Below, piece after piece: positions 8,778-16,902 of a stretch of 33,340 bases of DNA; the stretch's first letter is position 1, and every line of letters begins with the position of its first letter. Both the position numbers and the translations under genes were made by a program. Below the pieces are notes generated by a model. It was given only the letters and a program-made list of their open reading frames with translations. It was not told the origin of the DNA and ran no database searches. Source of the stretch: an uncultured Chlorobiota bacterium (GTDB taxonomy: Bacteria; Bacteroidota; Kapaibacteriia; OLB7); assembly GCA_946481475.1 (NCBI GenBank), contig CAMLOB010000001.1:1-33340 (forward strand), in the 5' to 3' direction.

Positions 8778-8833
8778 GGTAGACGCAGCTCTTCAGGGGT
8801 TGTCCCGCCGCAGGCTGAAGACCTGCAGCTACC
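8778..8833. repeat. Inverted pair of CTGAAGA...GCTACC elements
   Basis: The arms at 8778-8796 and 8815-8833 match at 16 of 19 positions when one is reverse-complemented (CTGAAGAGCTGCGTCTACC against CTGAAGACCTGCAGCTACC). The loop is 18 bases. It starts 13 bases after the upstream stop codon, with no T-run. It shares its core with 2781-2805 and 29005-29029. Confidence 0.75.
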
Positions 8834-8864
8834 GTCACCGTCAGTGTCTCAACGCAAACAGTTT

Positions 8865-10715
8865 ATGAATCGATCAGTTTTCCTTTTTACAGTTCCGGTT
8901 CTTCTTGCCGCCGTCATGTGCGGTGATCTCACGGCTCAGAGCTTCTTCCGGTACGACTACGAAGTCAAGCCCATTCCGGGAGAGATCAATTCCCCGGCAA
9001 ACGATTACAGTCCGGCATTGAGTCCGGACGGCAACACGCTCTACTTCACTTCCTATCGGTCCGAAGGTTCGCTCGGCGATGCCGACATCTTCACGGTCTC
9101 CCGCTCGGGACCGGACTGGAGCCGGCTTTTCAATCAGGGTTCCCCGCTCAACTCCGGAAGGAACGACGGGACGATGGCGATTCCGGCTGACGGAAGCTAC
9201 GTCGTTTTCGCTTCGGAGAACCGATCCGGGAACATCGGCAACACCGATCTGTACCTGGCGCTGAGCAGTGACGGGAGGTTCACCGATATCCGGAACCTCG
9301 GATCCTCGGTCAACTCGAAGGAGTGGGATTCCCACCCCTCGCTCACCGCCGACGGTTCCATGCTCTACTTCGCCTCGAATCGCAAAGGGGGCTTCGGCGG
9401 AACCGATATATGGTCGGCAAAGAAGATCGGCGAATCGCAGGACGGCGTGCCGATCTGGGGAGAACCCCAGAATCTGGGACCGACAATCAACACCGAGGGG
9501 GACGAGCGCTCCCCCTTCATCACGCACGACGGAGGGACACTCTTCTTCGCGAGCAACGGTCTGGACGGGTTCGGAGGATACGATCTGTTCATGAGCACCG
9601 AGTTTGCCGGGGACTGGAGACAGGGGGAGAACCTGGGGTCGATCATCAACAGCAAAGAAGACGAGATGTTCCTCCACGCTCCGCAAAACGGCAAGGCATT
9701 CTATTATGCCTCTTCACGTTCCGGAGGATCGGGAAAGCTGGACATCTTCAGCGGCACGCCGAACGTTTTCGGTGAAGGACTCTTCCACATCACGGTCAAC
9801 ATCAGCGATTCCACCCGGCGGTCGCTGCCGGGGGTGGTCGTTATCGTCGACAGGGAATCGGGGGATACCGTCGCAACGGTCGTGACTGATGTCGGACGAC
9901 GGGATTATGAGGTAAGTCTTCCGGCCGGAAGGCTCTACGGGGTGACGGGAAACGTGGACGGACGGAAACCGATCACCGTCGATCTGGAACGGGGTCGACC
10001 GCACGAGACGAGACGGGTGGAAATGACCTTCGGCAACTTCACTTTTGCCGAGTTCGATCTGGCGAAGTACAACATCCCCTTCTTCGTGACCGGATACTAT
10101 CGACCGAACACATCGGAGAACCTTCAGGAGCTCCCTGTCCGGCGTGACGCAGAGTTGCGGAAGGCGCGGTACATCGAGAACTTCCCGACCGGATCGCAGC
10201 GACACAAGGAGTATGTGGAGTATGCGAAGGTGATCGACGGGATGCTGCAGACGATATATACGACGGCGGTCGACGAACTCTTCCCCCGTTTTCTTCGCGA
10301 GGCGGAACCGGACGAGGTTCTGGAGATCAGGGTAACCGGGTTTGCCGATCCCCAACCCTTTATCGGAGCCTATCATGAAAACGGGAGCGTCCGGTTTCTT
10401 GATCCTTCGGGAAAGGAACATCGGGTGACGAACGGTTCGATGATTACGAATCTTGAACTCTCCGGACTCCGGGCCTGGCATTCGGCGCAATTGCTGGAGA
10501 GGATGTTCTCGGAAGCTGCAGCCCGGGGAAAAACCGCATATCAACAGTTGAAAGATGCCGGACGCTTACGTCTTGTGGTTGTGGGTGGAGGGGTTTCTCG
10601 GGAACTTGGGAACTACGAAACGCAACGACGGATCGGCGTCACGATGGTACGAACCGGAGGGACGACCGAATTCGACATGAACAGAACGAAGTTCAACCGG
10701 AATCCGGATTCATAA
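8865..10715 (+). CDS. PD40 propeller protein with divergent OmpA-like C-terminus (PorE-like)
   Basis: The protein has 616 residues. The ATG at 8865 starts a signal peptide (MNRSVFLFTVPVLLAAVMCG, cleavage near LTAQS); a GTG at 8844 would add seven residues. About five PD40/WD40-like repeats follow (residues 40-290), including YSPALSPDGNTLYFTSYRS, NRKGGFGGTDIWSAKK and GLDGFGGYDLFMS. A carboxypeptidase-regulatory-like beta domain covers about 305-375. The last third is a divergent OmpA-like peptidoglycan-binding domain: VTGFADPQP, LELSGLRAWHSAQLL and GNYETQRRIGVTM correspond to the TD..G, N..LS..RA and NRR blocks. The architecture is that of PorE-type proteins, which anchor T9SS to peptidoglycan, but with a long insert in the OmpA part. 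It is third in the envelope run; hemF begins 2 bases after its stop. Confidence 0.75.
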   Translation: MNRSVFLFTVPVLLAAVMCGDLTAQSFFRYDYEVKPIPGEINSPANDYSPALSPDGNTLYFTSYRSEGSLGDADIFTVSRSGPDWSRLFNQGSPLNSGRNDGTMAIPADGSYVVFASENRSGNIGNTDLYLALSSDGRFTDIRNLGSSVNSKEWDSHPSLTADGSMLYFASNRKGGFGGTDIWSAKKIGESQDGVPIWGEPQNLGPTINTEGDERSPFITHDGGTLFFASNGLDGFGGYDLFMSTEFAGDWRQGENLGSIINSKEDEMFLHAPQNGKAFYYASSRSGGSGKLDIFSGTPNVFGEGLFHITVNISDSTRRSLPGVVVIVDRESGDTVATVVTDVGRRDYEVSLPAGRLYGVTGNVDGRKPITVDLERGRPHETRRVEMTFGNFTFAEFDLAKYNIPFFVTGYYRPNTSENLQELPVRRDAELRKARYIENFPTGSQRHKEYVEYAKVIDGMLQTIYTTAVDELFPRFLREAEPDEVLEIRVTGFADPQPFIGAYHENGSVRFLDPSGKEHRVTNGSMITNLELSGLRAWHSAQLLERMFSEAAARGKTAYQQLKDAGRLRLVVVGGGVSRELGNYETQRRIGVTMVRTGGTTEFDMNRTKFNRNPDS

Positions 10716-10717
10716 CA

Positions 10718-11659
10718 ATGAACGAACAGGTACAAGCCGAAGGAATCGGCGGGAAGACGACCGACTCTCCTCTTCGGCAACGGGCGTGGTAGTTTGCCCA
10801 GCATCTGCAGGACTGGATTTGTGCGGCTCTGTAAGAGATTGCGGGGAAAGGGAAATTCGTCGAGGACCGGTGGGAACGTCCGGGGGGGGGCGGCGGGAAG
10901 ACCCGCGTGATCACCGACGGAAACGTCTTCGAGAAAGGGGGCGTCAACACGTCGGTTGTCCATGGCGAACTGCATGAGGGAATCGCAAAGGCGATGAAGA
11001 TCGAATCGGGAGAATTTTTCGCCACCGGTATCTCCCTGGTCATCCATCCCTCCTCCCCCCGCGTCCCGACCGTCCACGCAAACTATCGCTACTTCGAAGG
11101 TCCGAACGGCGACGCCTGGTTCGGCGGCGGAGCCGACCTGACCCCGTACATCGCCGACGAAGAGGACGGGCGCCATTTCCACAGGGTGTTGAAGGAGGCG
11201 TGTGATCCGCACGGAGCGGAACTCTATCCACGCTTCAAGAAGGAATGCGACGAGTACTTCTACATCCGGCACCGGAAAGAGGCCCGGGGTCTGGGGGGCA
11301 TCTTCTACGACTATCTGCGCGGGAACGAAGAGGAGATGGAACGCTGGTTCGCCTTCCATCAGTCGGTCGGGAACGCATTCCTTCCGGCCTACCTGCCGGT
11401 TGTGGAGCGACACAAGGAGGAATCCTATACCGAACGGGAAAAGAAATTCCAGTTGCTGCGACGCGGACGGTACGTAGAATTCAATCTGGTCTACGACCGG
11501 GGAACGAAATTCGGACTGGAGACCAACGGACGAACCGAGAGCATTCTGATGAGCCTCCCTGCGGTCGTTCACTTCGACTACGATGCGGATATGGAGCAAA
11601 CGGAGTCGGAGAAGAGGCTGATGGGGTGGTTGAGAGAGCCGCGGGAGTGGGGTGGGTGA
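10718..11659 (+). pseudogene. hemF: hemF, aerobic coproporphyrinogen III oxidase, with two in-frame stops
   Basis: HemF converts coproporphyrinogen III to protoporphyrinogen IX using O2. From ATG 10718 the frame encodes a typical HemF N-terminus but is broken by TAG (10790-10792) and TAA (10832-10834). Between and after the stops lie FAQHLQDWICAAL, EIAGKGKFVEDRWERPGGGGG and TRVITDGNVFEKGGVN, all matching the family in one frame. The rest is intact: VIHPSSPRVPTVHAN, AWFGGGADLTPYIAD, PRFKKECDEYFYIRHR, ARGLGGIFYDYL, RRGRYVEFNLVYDRGTKFGL and GRTESILMSLP. The longest uninterrupted product would start at GTG 10907 (250 residues) and lack about 63 N-terminal residues, including most of the conserved glycine block. 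Neighbouring genes use TAG and TAA as ordinary stops, so recoding is unlikely. It is either a recent pseudogene or two sequencing errors. Confidence 0.85.
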
Positions 11660-11714
11660 TGAGCTGTGAGCAATAGCTGTGAGCAATCAGCTATGAGCAA
11701 TGAGCTGTCAGCTT
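11657..11714 (+). repeat. TGAGCTATGAGCAATCAGC-word array, forward arm
   Basis: Words such as GAGCTGTGAGCAATAGC and CAGCTATGAGCAATGAGC run without a break from the hemF stop codon (TGA 11657-11659) to about 11714. It pairs with the reverse-oriented array at 11865-11949. The 150 bases between them hold a small hairpin (TCCCG 11736-11740, CGGGA 11745-11749) and nothing else recognisable. Confidence 0.8.
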
Positions 11715-11864
11715 TATGGGTAGTCGGCGATTTCATCCCGACACCGGGACGACCGGAGGATGTCGAGCCGCATCGCGAGCGTACCCGGAGTGCGTGAGTG
11801 ATCCTTGTCCGTAGTGAGTCTTCCGCTCCTGAACAACTTGCTGTTCTCCGGATTCCCCGGCCGC

Positions 11865-11949
11865 TGCAGCTCACGCAAAGAGCAAAGACGCAAAGCTCAC
11901 AGCCAACCACTCACAGCTCATAGCTGACTGCTCATTGCTCACAGCTGAC
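11865..11949 (-). repeat. TGAGCTATGAGC-word array, reverse arm, with embedded TTTGCGTC block
   Basis: On the plus strand it reads as CAGCTCA, CTCATAGCTGACTGCTC and similar words, the reverse complement of the 11657-11714 array. A 22-base block at 11873-11894 (minus strand TTTGCGTCTTTGCTC...) is embedded between GTGAGC and GAGC words, as in the copies at 16749-16770 and 20701-20731. Confidence 0.8.
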
Positions 11950-11960
11950 CCCTCCCCCCC

Positions 11961-11993
11961 TGTTTTGAATTTTTCACGTTGCATTTTGAATTC
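11961..11993. repeat. TTTTGAATTTTTCACG-word pair
   Basis: TGTTTTGAATTTTTCACG is followed by GCATTTTGAATTCC. Two TTTTGAATT words in this A+T-rich segment lie just before the maf start. This is weak evidence for another short-word family; it may instead be part of the maf leader. Confidence 0.4.
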
Positions 11994-12005
11994 CACACTG
12001 ACCTG

Positions 12006-12596
12006 ATGTTTTCCGCACTTGAACGGATTTCCGGACAACTGATTCTGGCCTCGTCGTCGCCGCGGCGGAGTCAGCTTCTTTCACAGATCGGCCTGCAGTT
12101 CACCGTGGAGCCTCCCGATATCGAGGAGATTCGACGCGAGGGTGAGACGCCGATTGATTTTGTGCAACGGCTTGCCGAAGAAAAAGCCGGAGAGATCGCC
12201 GCCCGGCATTCGTCCGGACTGGTCCTCGGTTCCGATACGGTTGTGGTGCTGAACGAGGAGATCCTGGGCAAACCGGAGTCGACCGAGGAGGCCTTCGCGA
12301 TGCTCTCGCAGCTCAGCGGGAACACCCATACGGTCTACACCGGCTTCTCAATCATCGATGCGGAGACCGACAGGACCGTCACCGATTACGGTCAGGCGAA
12401 GGTGACGTTCCGTCGGCTGGAAGAAGAGGAGATCAGGGCCTACATCGCCACCGGCTCACCGATGGACAAGGCCGGTTCCTACGGCATTCAGGACGATCTC
12501 GGGGCGGTCTTCATCGAGCGGATCGACGGCGATTACTACACGGTGGTCGGCCTTCCGTTGATGAAGGTCTACCTTGCGCTCCGCTCGTTTGTGTAA
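12006..12596 (+). CDS. maf: Maf-type nucleotide pyrophosphatase (dTTP/UTP pyrophosphatase-like)
   Basis: Maf/YhdE-type enzymes hydrolyse non-canonical or excess nucleoside triphosphates to monophosphates and act as house-cleaning proteins. The product is 196 residues, the usual length. Seen motifs are LILASSSPRRSQLL at the N-terminus (phosphate-binding loop), LGSDTVVVLNEEILGKPES (catalytic Asp and base specificity), HTVYTGFSII, and MDKAGSYGIQDDLGA. The KAGSYGIQ form is typical of the dTTP/UTP-hydrolysing subgroup. ATG 12006 is chosen because the family begins a few residues before LILASSSPRR; a TTG 27 bases upstream is less likely. It is isolated between two repeat-filled gaps. Confidence 0.95.
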   Translation: MFSALERISGQLILASSSPRRSQLLSQIGLQFTVEPPDIEEIRREGETPIDFVQRLAEEKAGEIAARHSSGLVLGSDTVVVLNEEILGKPESTEEAFAMLSQLSGNTHTVYTGFSIIDAETDRTVTDYGQAKVTFRRLEEEEIRAYIATGSPMDKAGSYGIQDDLGAVFIERIDGDYYTVVGLPLMKVYLALRSFV

Positions 12597-12617
12597 CTTC
12601 CCGCGGTCAGGATTTCT

Positions 12618-12860
12618 TTCAGAGGGTTTCATAAAAGCAGCCTGTATGCTCTGTGGTCTGAGCAGTCACAGACAAACATCAGGGAACTGCTCTACCACTT
12701 GGTGATTCTTCGTGCTCTTGGTGTCTTGGTGGTGAGTCTGATTCTTACCATCCGCCGCGGTCTTTGATGCGCCGTGGCGTGCGGACACAAAGAGCACCAG
12801 GTACCACGAAGCAACACAGACTTCTGTAATTCGAGACTTTCAAGAAACCCTCTCGGATTA
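12618..12860. repeat. Possible MITE-like element with 18-base imperfect terminal inverted repeats
   Basis: The left end has AGAGGGTTTCATAAAAG from 12621, and the right end reverse-complemented has AGAGGGTTTCTTGAAAG. Ten bases are perfectly inverted (12621-12630 and 12844-12853). Inside is a second imperfect inverted pair: TTCTTCGTGCTCTTGGTGTC (about 12706-12726) and GGACACAAAGAGCACCAGG with CCACGAAG (12783-12811). No target-site duplication is visible. The gap to the M23 peptidase gene holds no other feature. Confidence 0.5.
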
Positions 12861-12884
12861 CCTTCTCTTCAACTTCTTTTTCTC

Positions 12885-14120
12885 ATGCCGAAGATGATGC
12901 GACTTCTTTCTTTCCTCCTCCCTCTTTGCATCCCTCTCCTGCTGCACGGTCAATCAATCGAGCTGACGACGCCGATCCAGGGAGTTGAGGGGATCGATTA
13001 CTTTATCGTCAACTATGTCGATCATGAAAACGGACCGGACGGGATTGCCGACTATCAGTGCGGGACGAAGACGTATGACGGACACCAGGGGACCGACTTC
13101 ACGCTCCGGAGCTTTGCGCAGATGGATTCCGGCGTCTCGATCCTTGCCGCAGCCGACGGCGTTGTGTTTCAGGTGATCGACACGCTCTTCGACCGGAACA
13201 AGGAGAGTCTGCCGGAACGGGGGTTCGGCAATATGATCGGGGTTCTGCACGACGGAGGATGGCTGACCTATTACGCCCACCTGAAGAAGGGATCGGCCCT
13301 GGTGCAGCCGGGAGATCGGGTGAGAGCAGGAGAGAAAATCGCCCGTGTCGGAAGTTCGGGGAACTCGACCGATCCGCACCTTCACTTTGAAGTCTGGAAG
13401 ATCGATACGCTCCTCCACGACCCGTTCGGTCCCGGTCCGTGCGGACTCAGGGAGACGACTCTCTGGAAGGACCAGCCGACATACGACACCGAATACAGAG
13501 TCATCGACTACGGCCTTCTCGATTTCGTCCCGACGCTCGACTCGCTCCGGGAGCGTCCCCCATTGTCTTCATCCTTTGCCCCCCCGGACACCGCCGTCAC
13601 CTTCTGGATCCATCAGCAGGGATTACGGACGGGGGATGTGATCCGGATCGAATGGCGCCGCACGGTCGACGATGCTCTCCGGTTCGAATACGAATTTCCT
13701 GCCTCCGAACGGGACTGGTGGTATCACTACTTCTGGTCCTGGATCAGTCTCCCCCCTTCCGACGAATATCTCGTCCGCTACTTCATCAACGACCGACGGA
13801 TCGTCGAGCGACGCTTTGAGGTGGAAGGATCGAACGCCGTGGATGAAGGAGAACCGACGACCGGCATCTCGGTCCGGTATCTCTCCGGAACCTGGAACGT
13901 CATCTCGATCAGCGTCGGCGAGAACTCGACGGGAAGACCTGTCCAGGTAACGCTCTTCGAAACCTCGGGTCGGCAGGTCGGGGTGTTGCATGACGGAATC
14001 ATCGGTCGGGACCGTCTGTTGCTCGACCTTGCCCCGCTTCATCTTTCAACCGGAACCTACATCCTTCAGATCTTCGATGATGGACGGAGTTCCGCAGTGC
14101 CGATCATCGTCGCCCCGTAG
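12885..14120 (+). CDS. Secreted M23 family metallopeptidase with T9SS-type C-terminal domain
   Basis: The protein has 411 residues. ATG 12885 (or 12894/12897) leads directly into a signal peptide, MMRLLSFLLPLCIPLLLHG. The LytM/M23 zinc endopeptidase domain spans roughly residues 60-180. It has GHQGTDF (first His and Asp ligands, about 67-73), YYAHLKKGS (about 130), PGDRVRAGEKIARVGSSGNS and DPHLHFEVW (HxH motif, about 166). All zinc ligands and the catalytic His are present, so it is probably an active cell-wall or bacteriocin-type glycyl endopeptidase. A beta-rich middle region follows. The last 80 residues resemble a T9SS sorting tail (VTLFETSGRQVGVLHDG, LSTGTYILQIFDDG). It has no operon partner; the downstream permease has its own promoter-like element. 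Confidence 0.85.
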   Translation: MPKMMRLLSFLLPLCIPLLLHGQSIELTTPIQGVEGIDYFIVNYVDHENGPDGIADYQCGTKTYDGHQGTDFTLRSFAQMDSGVSILAAADGVVFQVIDTLFDRNKESLPERGFGNMIGVLHDGGWLTYYAHLKKGSALVQPGDRVRAGEKIARVGSSGNSTDPHLHFEVWKIDTLLHDPFGPGPCGLRETTLWKDQPTYDTEYRVIDYGLLDFVPTLDSLRERPPLSSSFAPPDTAVTFWIHQQGLRTGDVIRIEWRRTVDDALRFEYEFPASERDWWYHYFWSWISLPPSDEYLVRYFINDRRIVERRFEVEGSNAVDEGEPTTGISVRYLSGTWNVISISVGENSTGRPVQVTLFETSGRQVGVLHDGIIGRDRLLLDLAPLHLSTGTYILQIFDDGRSSAVPIIVAP

Positions 14121-14142
14121 CGTCCGGACAGACTCCTTCACG

Positions 14143-14150
14143 TATCTTTG
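14143..14150 (+). promoter_or_regulatory. Bacteroidota-type -7 element (TATCTTTG)
   Basis: This is an exact TAnnTTTG match 66 bases before the permease ATG at 14217. No TTTG-like -33 element is evident at the expected spacing. Confidence 0.45.
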
Positions 14151-14216
14151 TGCTTTTCATGAAGCTTTCGGCGAATGTCCGGGAGGCTCACACATCACAC
14201 GCAACATCCGAATCAC

Positions 14217-15695
14217 ATGACGACCGAAACACACGAGAAGCACCGTCTGATCCCCCGCCTCGGACTCTTCACCACGACGATGATCGTCGTCGGGGCGGTG
14301 ATAGGATCGGGCATTTTCCGTACGCCGGGGGGGATGGCCGAGTCGCTGATCGCCACAGGATCGGGGACGCCGTTTCTGCTTCTCGGCATCTGGCTGCTGG
14401 CCGGAATGATTACGCTGCTCGGTGCGCTCAGCAATGCCGAGGTCGCCTCGATGATTCCGGAGACCGGCGGACAGTACGTCTATTTTGAAAAGATGTACGG
14501 TCCTTTTCCGGCCTACCTCTACGGCTGGTCGGTCTTTGGTGTGATCCAGACCGGATCGATTGCGGCGATCGCCTACGTCTTTGCCGAGTATACCATCCGC
14601 TTCTTCGGTCTGGGAGAGATGGGGGTTGATCCGAATGCCTTTTCCTTTCATCTCCCGTTTATCGGAGACATCCGTCCGGCATTTGAACTGAACGCAAAGA
14701 TGATCGCCTCCGGCGTGATTCTGTTGCTGACGATCATCAACTACTTCGGCGTCCGGTTCGGCGGGGCGGTGCAGAATTTCTTCACCGTCTCGAAAGTGCT
14801 GGCGATGCTGATTCTGATCGGCGTGGCGTTTCTGGTTCCGGGTGAGGGAGCCGTTGCAAACCTGACGACTCCCTCCTCGGTCGGCGGTGGAGAGACGCTG
14901 CTGATCTTCGGCATCGCCGCCGCACTGCAGGGGGCGTTCTGGACCTATGACGGCTGGAACAACGTCACCTATATCGCCGGCGAGGTCCACACGCCGCAGA
15001 GCAGCATCCCCCGCGCGCTGATCTACGGACTCGGCACGATCATCACGGTCTACATTCTGATCAATCTCGCCTACGCCTATATTCTCCCGATCGACCAGAT
15101 GGCCACATCCAAACTGGTCGCCTCGGACGTAGCCGACCGGCTTTTCACCGACGGAGGGACGTGGATTGCGCTGCTGGTGATGGTCTCGACGTTCGGAACG
15201 ACCAACGGGACGATCCTGGCAAGCGCCCGGGTCTATTTTTCGATGGCCCGCCGCAACGTCTTTCCCCGGTTCCTCGGAAGCGTCCACGAACGGTACCGGA
15301 CGCCTGCGGCATCCCTTTTCACACAGTGTGCCTGGAGCATCATGCTGGTCTTCACCGGCACGTTCAATACGCTGATCGATATGCTCCTCTTCGTCAGTTG
15401 GGTCTTCTATGCGGCCGGAGCCTGGGGACTTTTCATTCTGCGCCGGAAGTATCCGACGGCGACACGTCCCTACCGGGTTCCCCTCTACCCCTTCGTTCCG
15501 GCCCTCTTCATCCTCTTCGCCCTCGCCTATCTGGTCCTGACCGTCTACAACGACATCGACAACTACATCAGGGCGACCGAGGCGGGGGAACCGGCACTGA
15601 TCAATTCGGCTATGGGACTTGTGCTGGTACTGATCGGGGCACCGATCTATTTCTACTATCGACGGAAGCACGCGAAGGTGAACGAGAGTGACTGA
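14217..15695 (+). CDS. APC superfamily amino acid permease
   Basis: This inner-membrane amino-acid transporter or exchanger has 492 residues and about 12 hydrophobic segments. Segment 1 contains the substrate-binding motif VVGAVIGSGIFRTPGG (about residues 24-39), typical of the LAT/APA group. Others include LLGIWLLAGMITLLGALSNAEVAS, YLYGWSVFGVIQTGSIAAIAYVF, GAFWTYDGWNNVTYIAGEV (segment 6-like, substrate side) and the paired C-terminal helices PLYPFVPALFILFALAYLVL and SAMGLVLVLIGAPIYFYYRR. ATG 14217 is preferred over ATG 14175 because the family N-terminus is a short hydrophilic tail. It overlaps the downstream glycosyltransferase by eight bases, suggesting one transcript. Confidence 0.9.
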   Translation: MTTETHEKHRLIPRLGLFTTTMIVVGAVIGSGIFRTPGGMAESLIATGSGTPFLLLGIWLLAGMITLLGALSNAEVASMIPETGGQYVYFEKMYGPFPAYLYGWSVFGVIQTGSIAAIAYVFAEYTIRFFGLGEMGVDPNAFSFHLPFIGDIRPAFELNAKMIASGVILLLTIINYFGVRFGGAVQNFFTVSKVLAMLILIGVAFLVPGEGAVANLTTPSSVGGGETLLIFGIAAALQGAFWTYDGWNNVTYIAGEVHTPQSSIPRALIYGLGTIITVYILINLAYAYILPIDQMATSKLVASDVADRLFTDGGTWIALLVMVSTFGTTNGTILASARVYFSMARRNVFPRFLGSVHERYRTPAASLFTQCAWSIMLVFTGTFNTLIDMLLFVSWVFYAAGAWGLFILRRKYPTATRPYRVPLYPFVPALFILFALAYLVLTVYNDIDNYIRATEAGEPALINSAMGLVLVLIGAPIYFYYRRKHAKVNESD

Positions 15696-16725
15696 GGAAC
15701 GGGAAATGGAGAGCATGGAAGAGACGGAGTTGACGGAGATGCAGGAAGAGGAGATTCCGCTGTTTGATCCGGCGGAGATCAGGCGGATCGCTCTGTTCAG
15801 GCCGGGAACGCTGGGAGACATGATTCTGACGACTCCTCTGTTTGCCGCACTGAAGGAGATCTTTCCGGAATCGGAGTTGACGGTGATCGCCAACGAGTGG
15901 AACAGCGTCATTCCGGAGAACCACAAGGCGGTCGATCATGTACGGGGGATACCTTCCGGCCTGCGCGGCTTATCCGACTGGCTGCGGCTGTTTGCGTCGG
16001 GACGGTTCGATCTCTATATCGATCCGAAAGATCATCGTTCCACGACCTCCAGGATCGTTGCGGAACTGATCAGAGCAAAGCGAAAGCTGGTCGTGCCGGC
16101 GAACCTCCCTCTCTTCTCCGGTGCGGACATCGTTCCCCCTCCCGCCGGACCTCACTTCGTCGACTCGGCACTGGCACCGATGCAGGTGATCGCTCCGGAA
16201 ACTTCCTTTGAACGGCATCCCTCATTCCTGATACCGCAGAGAGCACGGCTGAGGATGGAAGAAGAGATCGGAAAGAGTGAAACGCCTCTTCTTCTGGTGA
16301 ACATTTCAACGGGAAGCCCGACCAGACGATGGCCGGAAGAGAAGTGGAAAGAATTCGTCCGGCTGGTCGACTGGAACGGAACGCTTGTCGTCATCTCCTC
16401 ACCCGGAGACCGGGGGAGCGGAGAGCGGATCGCCTCGGTCCGTCCCGACGCGCGTTACGCGGCCACCGCCGATCTGATGGAAGCCGCCGCCCTGGTTGAC
16501 AGGGCAACATGCCTTGTCACCTCCGACACATCAATCGTCCATATCGCCGGAGGACTGAACAGGCCGATTCTGGCCCTCTACTTCAACGCCCCGGTGATGA
16601 TGAGGAAGTTCTCTCCCCTTTCCGATATTCAGCAGGTACTTGTAGCGCCGGATGAACGGCCGGTAGAGGTTATCGAGGTCGGCGAAGTACTGGAGAGGTT
16701 TGAGGAGATGCGGGGTGAGCTTTGA
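15688..16725 (+). CDS. Glycosyltransferase family 9 (ADP-heptose:LPS heptosyltransferase-like)
   Basis: GT9 enzymes add heptose or related sugars to LPS core on the cytoplasmic face. The product is 345 residues. An acidic N-terminal extension is followed by the GT9 start RRIALFRPGTLGDMILTTPL. The nucleotide-sugar half has ISTGSPTRRWPEEKWKEFV, and TSDTSIVHIAGGLNRPILAL sits near the end, all standard GT9 blocks. GTG 15688 has AAGGTG upstream and overlaps the permease stop; ATG 15706, preceded by TGAGGAACGGG at good spacing, is an equally plausible start. The stop codon lies inside a TGAGC-word repeat: the last codons GGT GAG CTT TGA are the repeat word itself. The exact acceptor is unknown. Confidence 0.88.
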   Translation: MTEEREMESMEETELTEMQEEEIPLFDPAEIRRIALFRPGTLGDMILTTPLFAALKEIFPESELTVIANEWNSVIPENHKAVDHVRGIPSGLRGLSDWLRLFASGRFDLYIDPKDHRSTTSRIVAELIRAKRKLVVPANLPLFSGADIVPPPAGPHFVDSALAPMQVIAPETSFERHPSFLIPQRARLRMEEEIGKSETPLLLVNISTGSPTRRWPEEKWKEFVRLVDWNGTLVVISSPGDRGSGERIASVRPDARYAATADLMEAAALVDRATCLVTSDTSIVHIAGGLNRPILALYFNAPVMMRKFSPLSDIQQVLVAPDERPVEVIEVGEVLERFEEMRGEL

Positions 16726-16858
16726 GTTGTGAGCAGTGAGCTATCAGCTTTGCGTCTTTATTCTTTGCGTGAGCTATGAGCAGTCAGCGTTGAGCAATCA
16801 GCTTTGAGTTGTGAGCTATGAGCAATCAGCTTTGAGTTGTGAGCTATGAGCCAACGAT
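16720..16858 (+). repeat. TGAGCTATGAGC-word array including a perfect 28-base tandem duplication
   Basis: It begins within the last codons of the glycosyltransferase. A 22-base TTTGCGTCTTTATTC... block sits at 16749-16770 between CAGC and GAGC words. The 28-base unit at 16792-16819 is repeated exactly at 16820-16847. It ends at about 16853 against a different word family. Confidence 0.85.
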
Positions 16859-16859
16859 C

Positions 16860-16902
16860 TGACTCCGACTCTTGACTCTTGACCCACGACTCCTGACTCC
16901 CT
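16860..16902 (-). repeat. GACTCTTGACTCTTGAC-word array
   Basis: TGACTCCGACTCTTGACTC, GACCCACGACTCC and TGACTCCCTC run up to the base before the minus-strand stop at 16903-16905. On that strand the words are GAGTCAAGAGTC and start directly after the stop. It abuts the TGAGC-word array of the convergent gene. Confidence 0.75.

Noticed and set aside
10790..10834. Stop-codon recoding (readthrough of TAG and TAA) in hemF
   Set aside because: TAG and TAA both terminate neighbouring genes (for example 8762 and 10713), and two different stops would need to be recoded within 45 bases.
10613..11686. Minus-strand open frame of 357 codons covering the broken hemF
   Set aside because: Although it is longer than the uninterrupted hemF frame, the plus strand matches HemF across its whole length and the minus frame matches nothing.
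14157..15926. Minus-strand open frame of 589 codons across the permease
   Set aside because: It lies fully opposite a clear APC permease and its low-complexity Arg/Asp-rich translation has no family features.
16720..16858. CRISPR array
   Set aside because: Repeat words are short, degenerate and contiguous, with no uniform spacers and no cas genes nearby.
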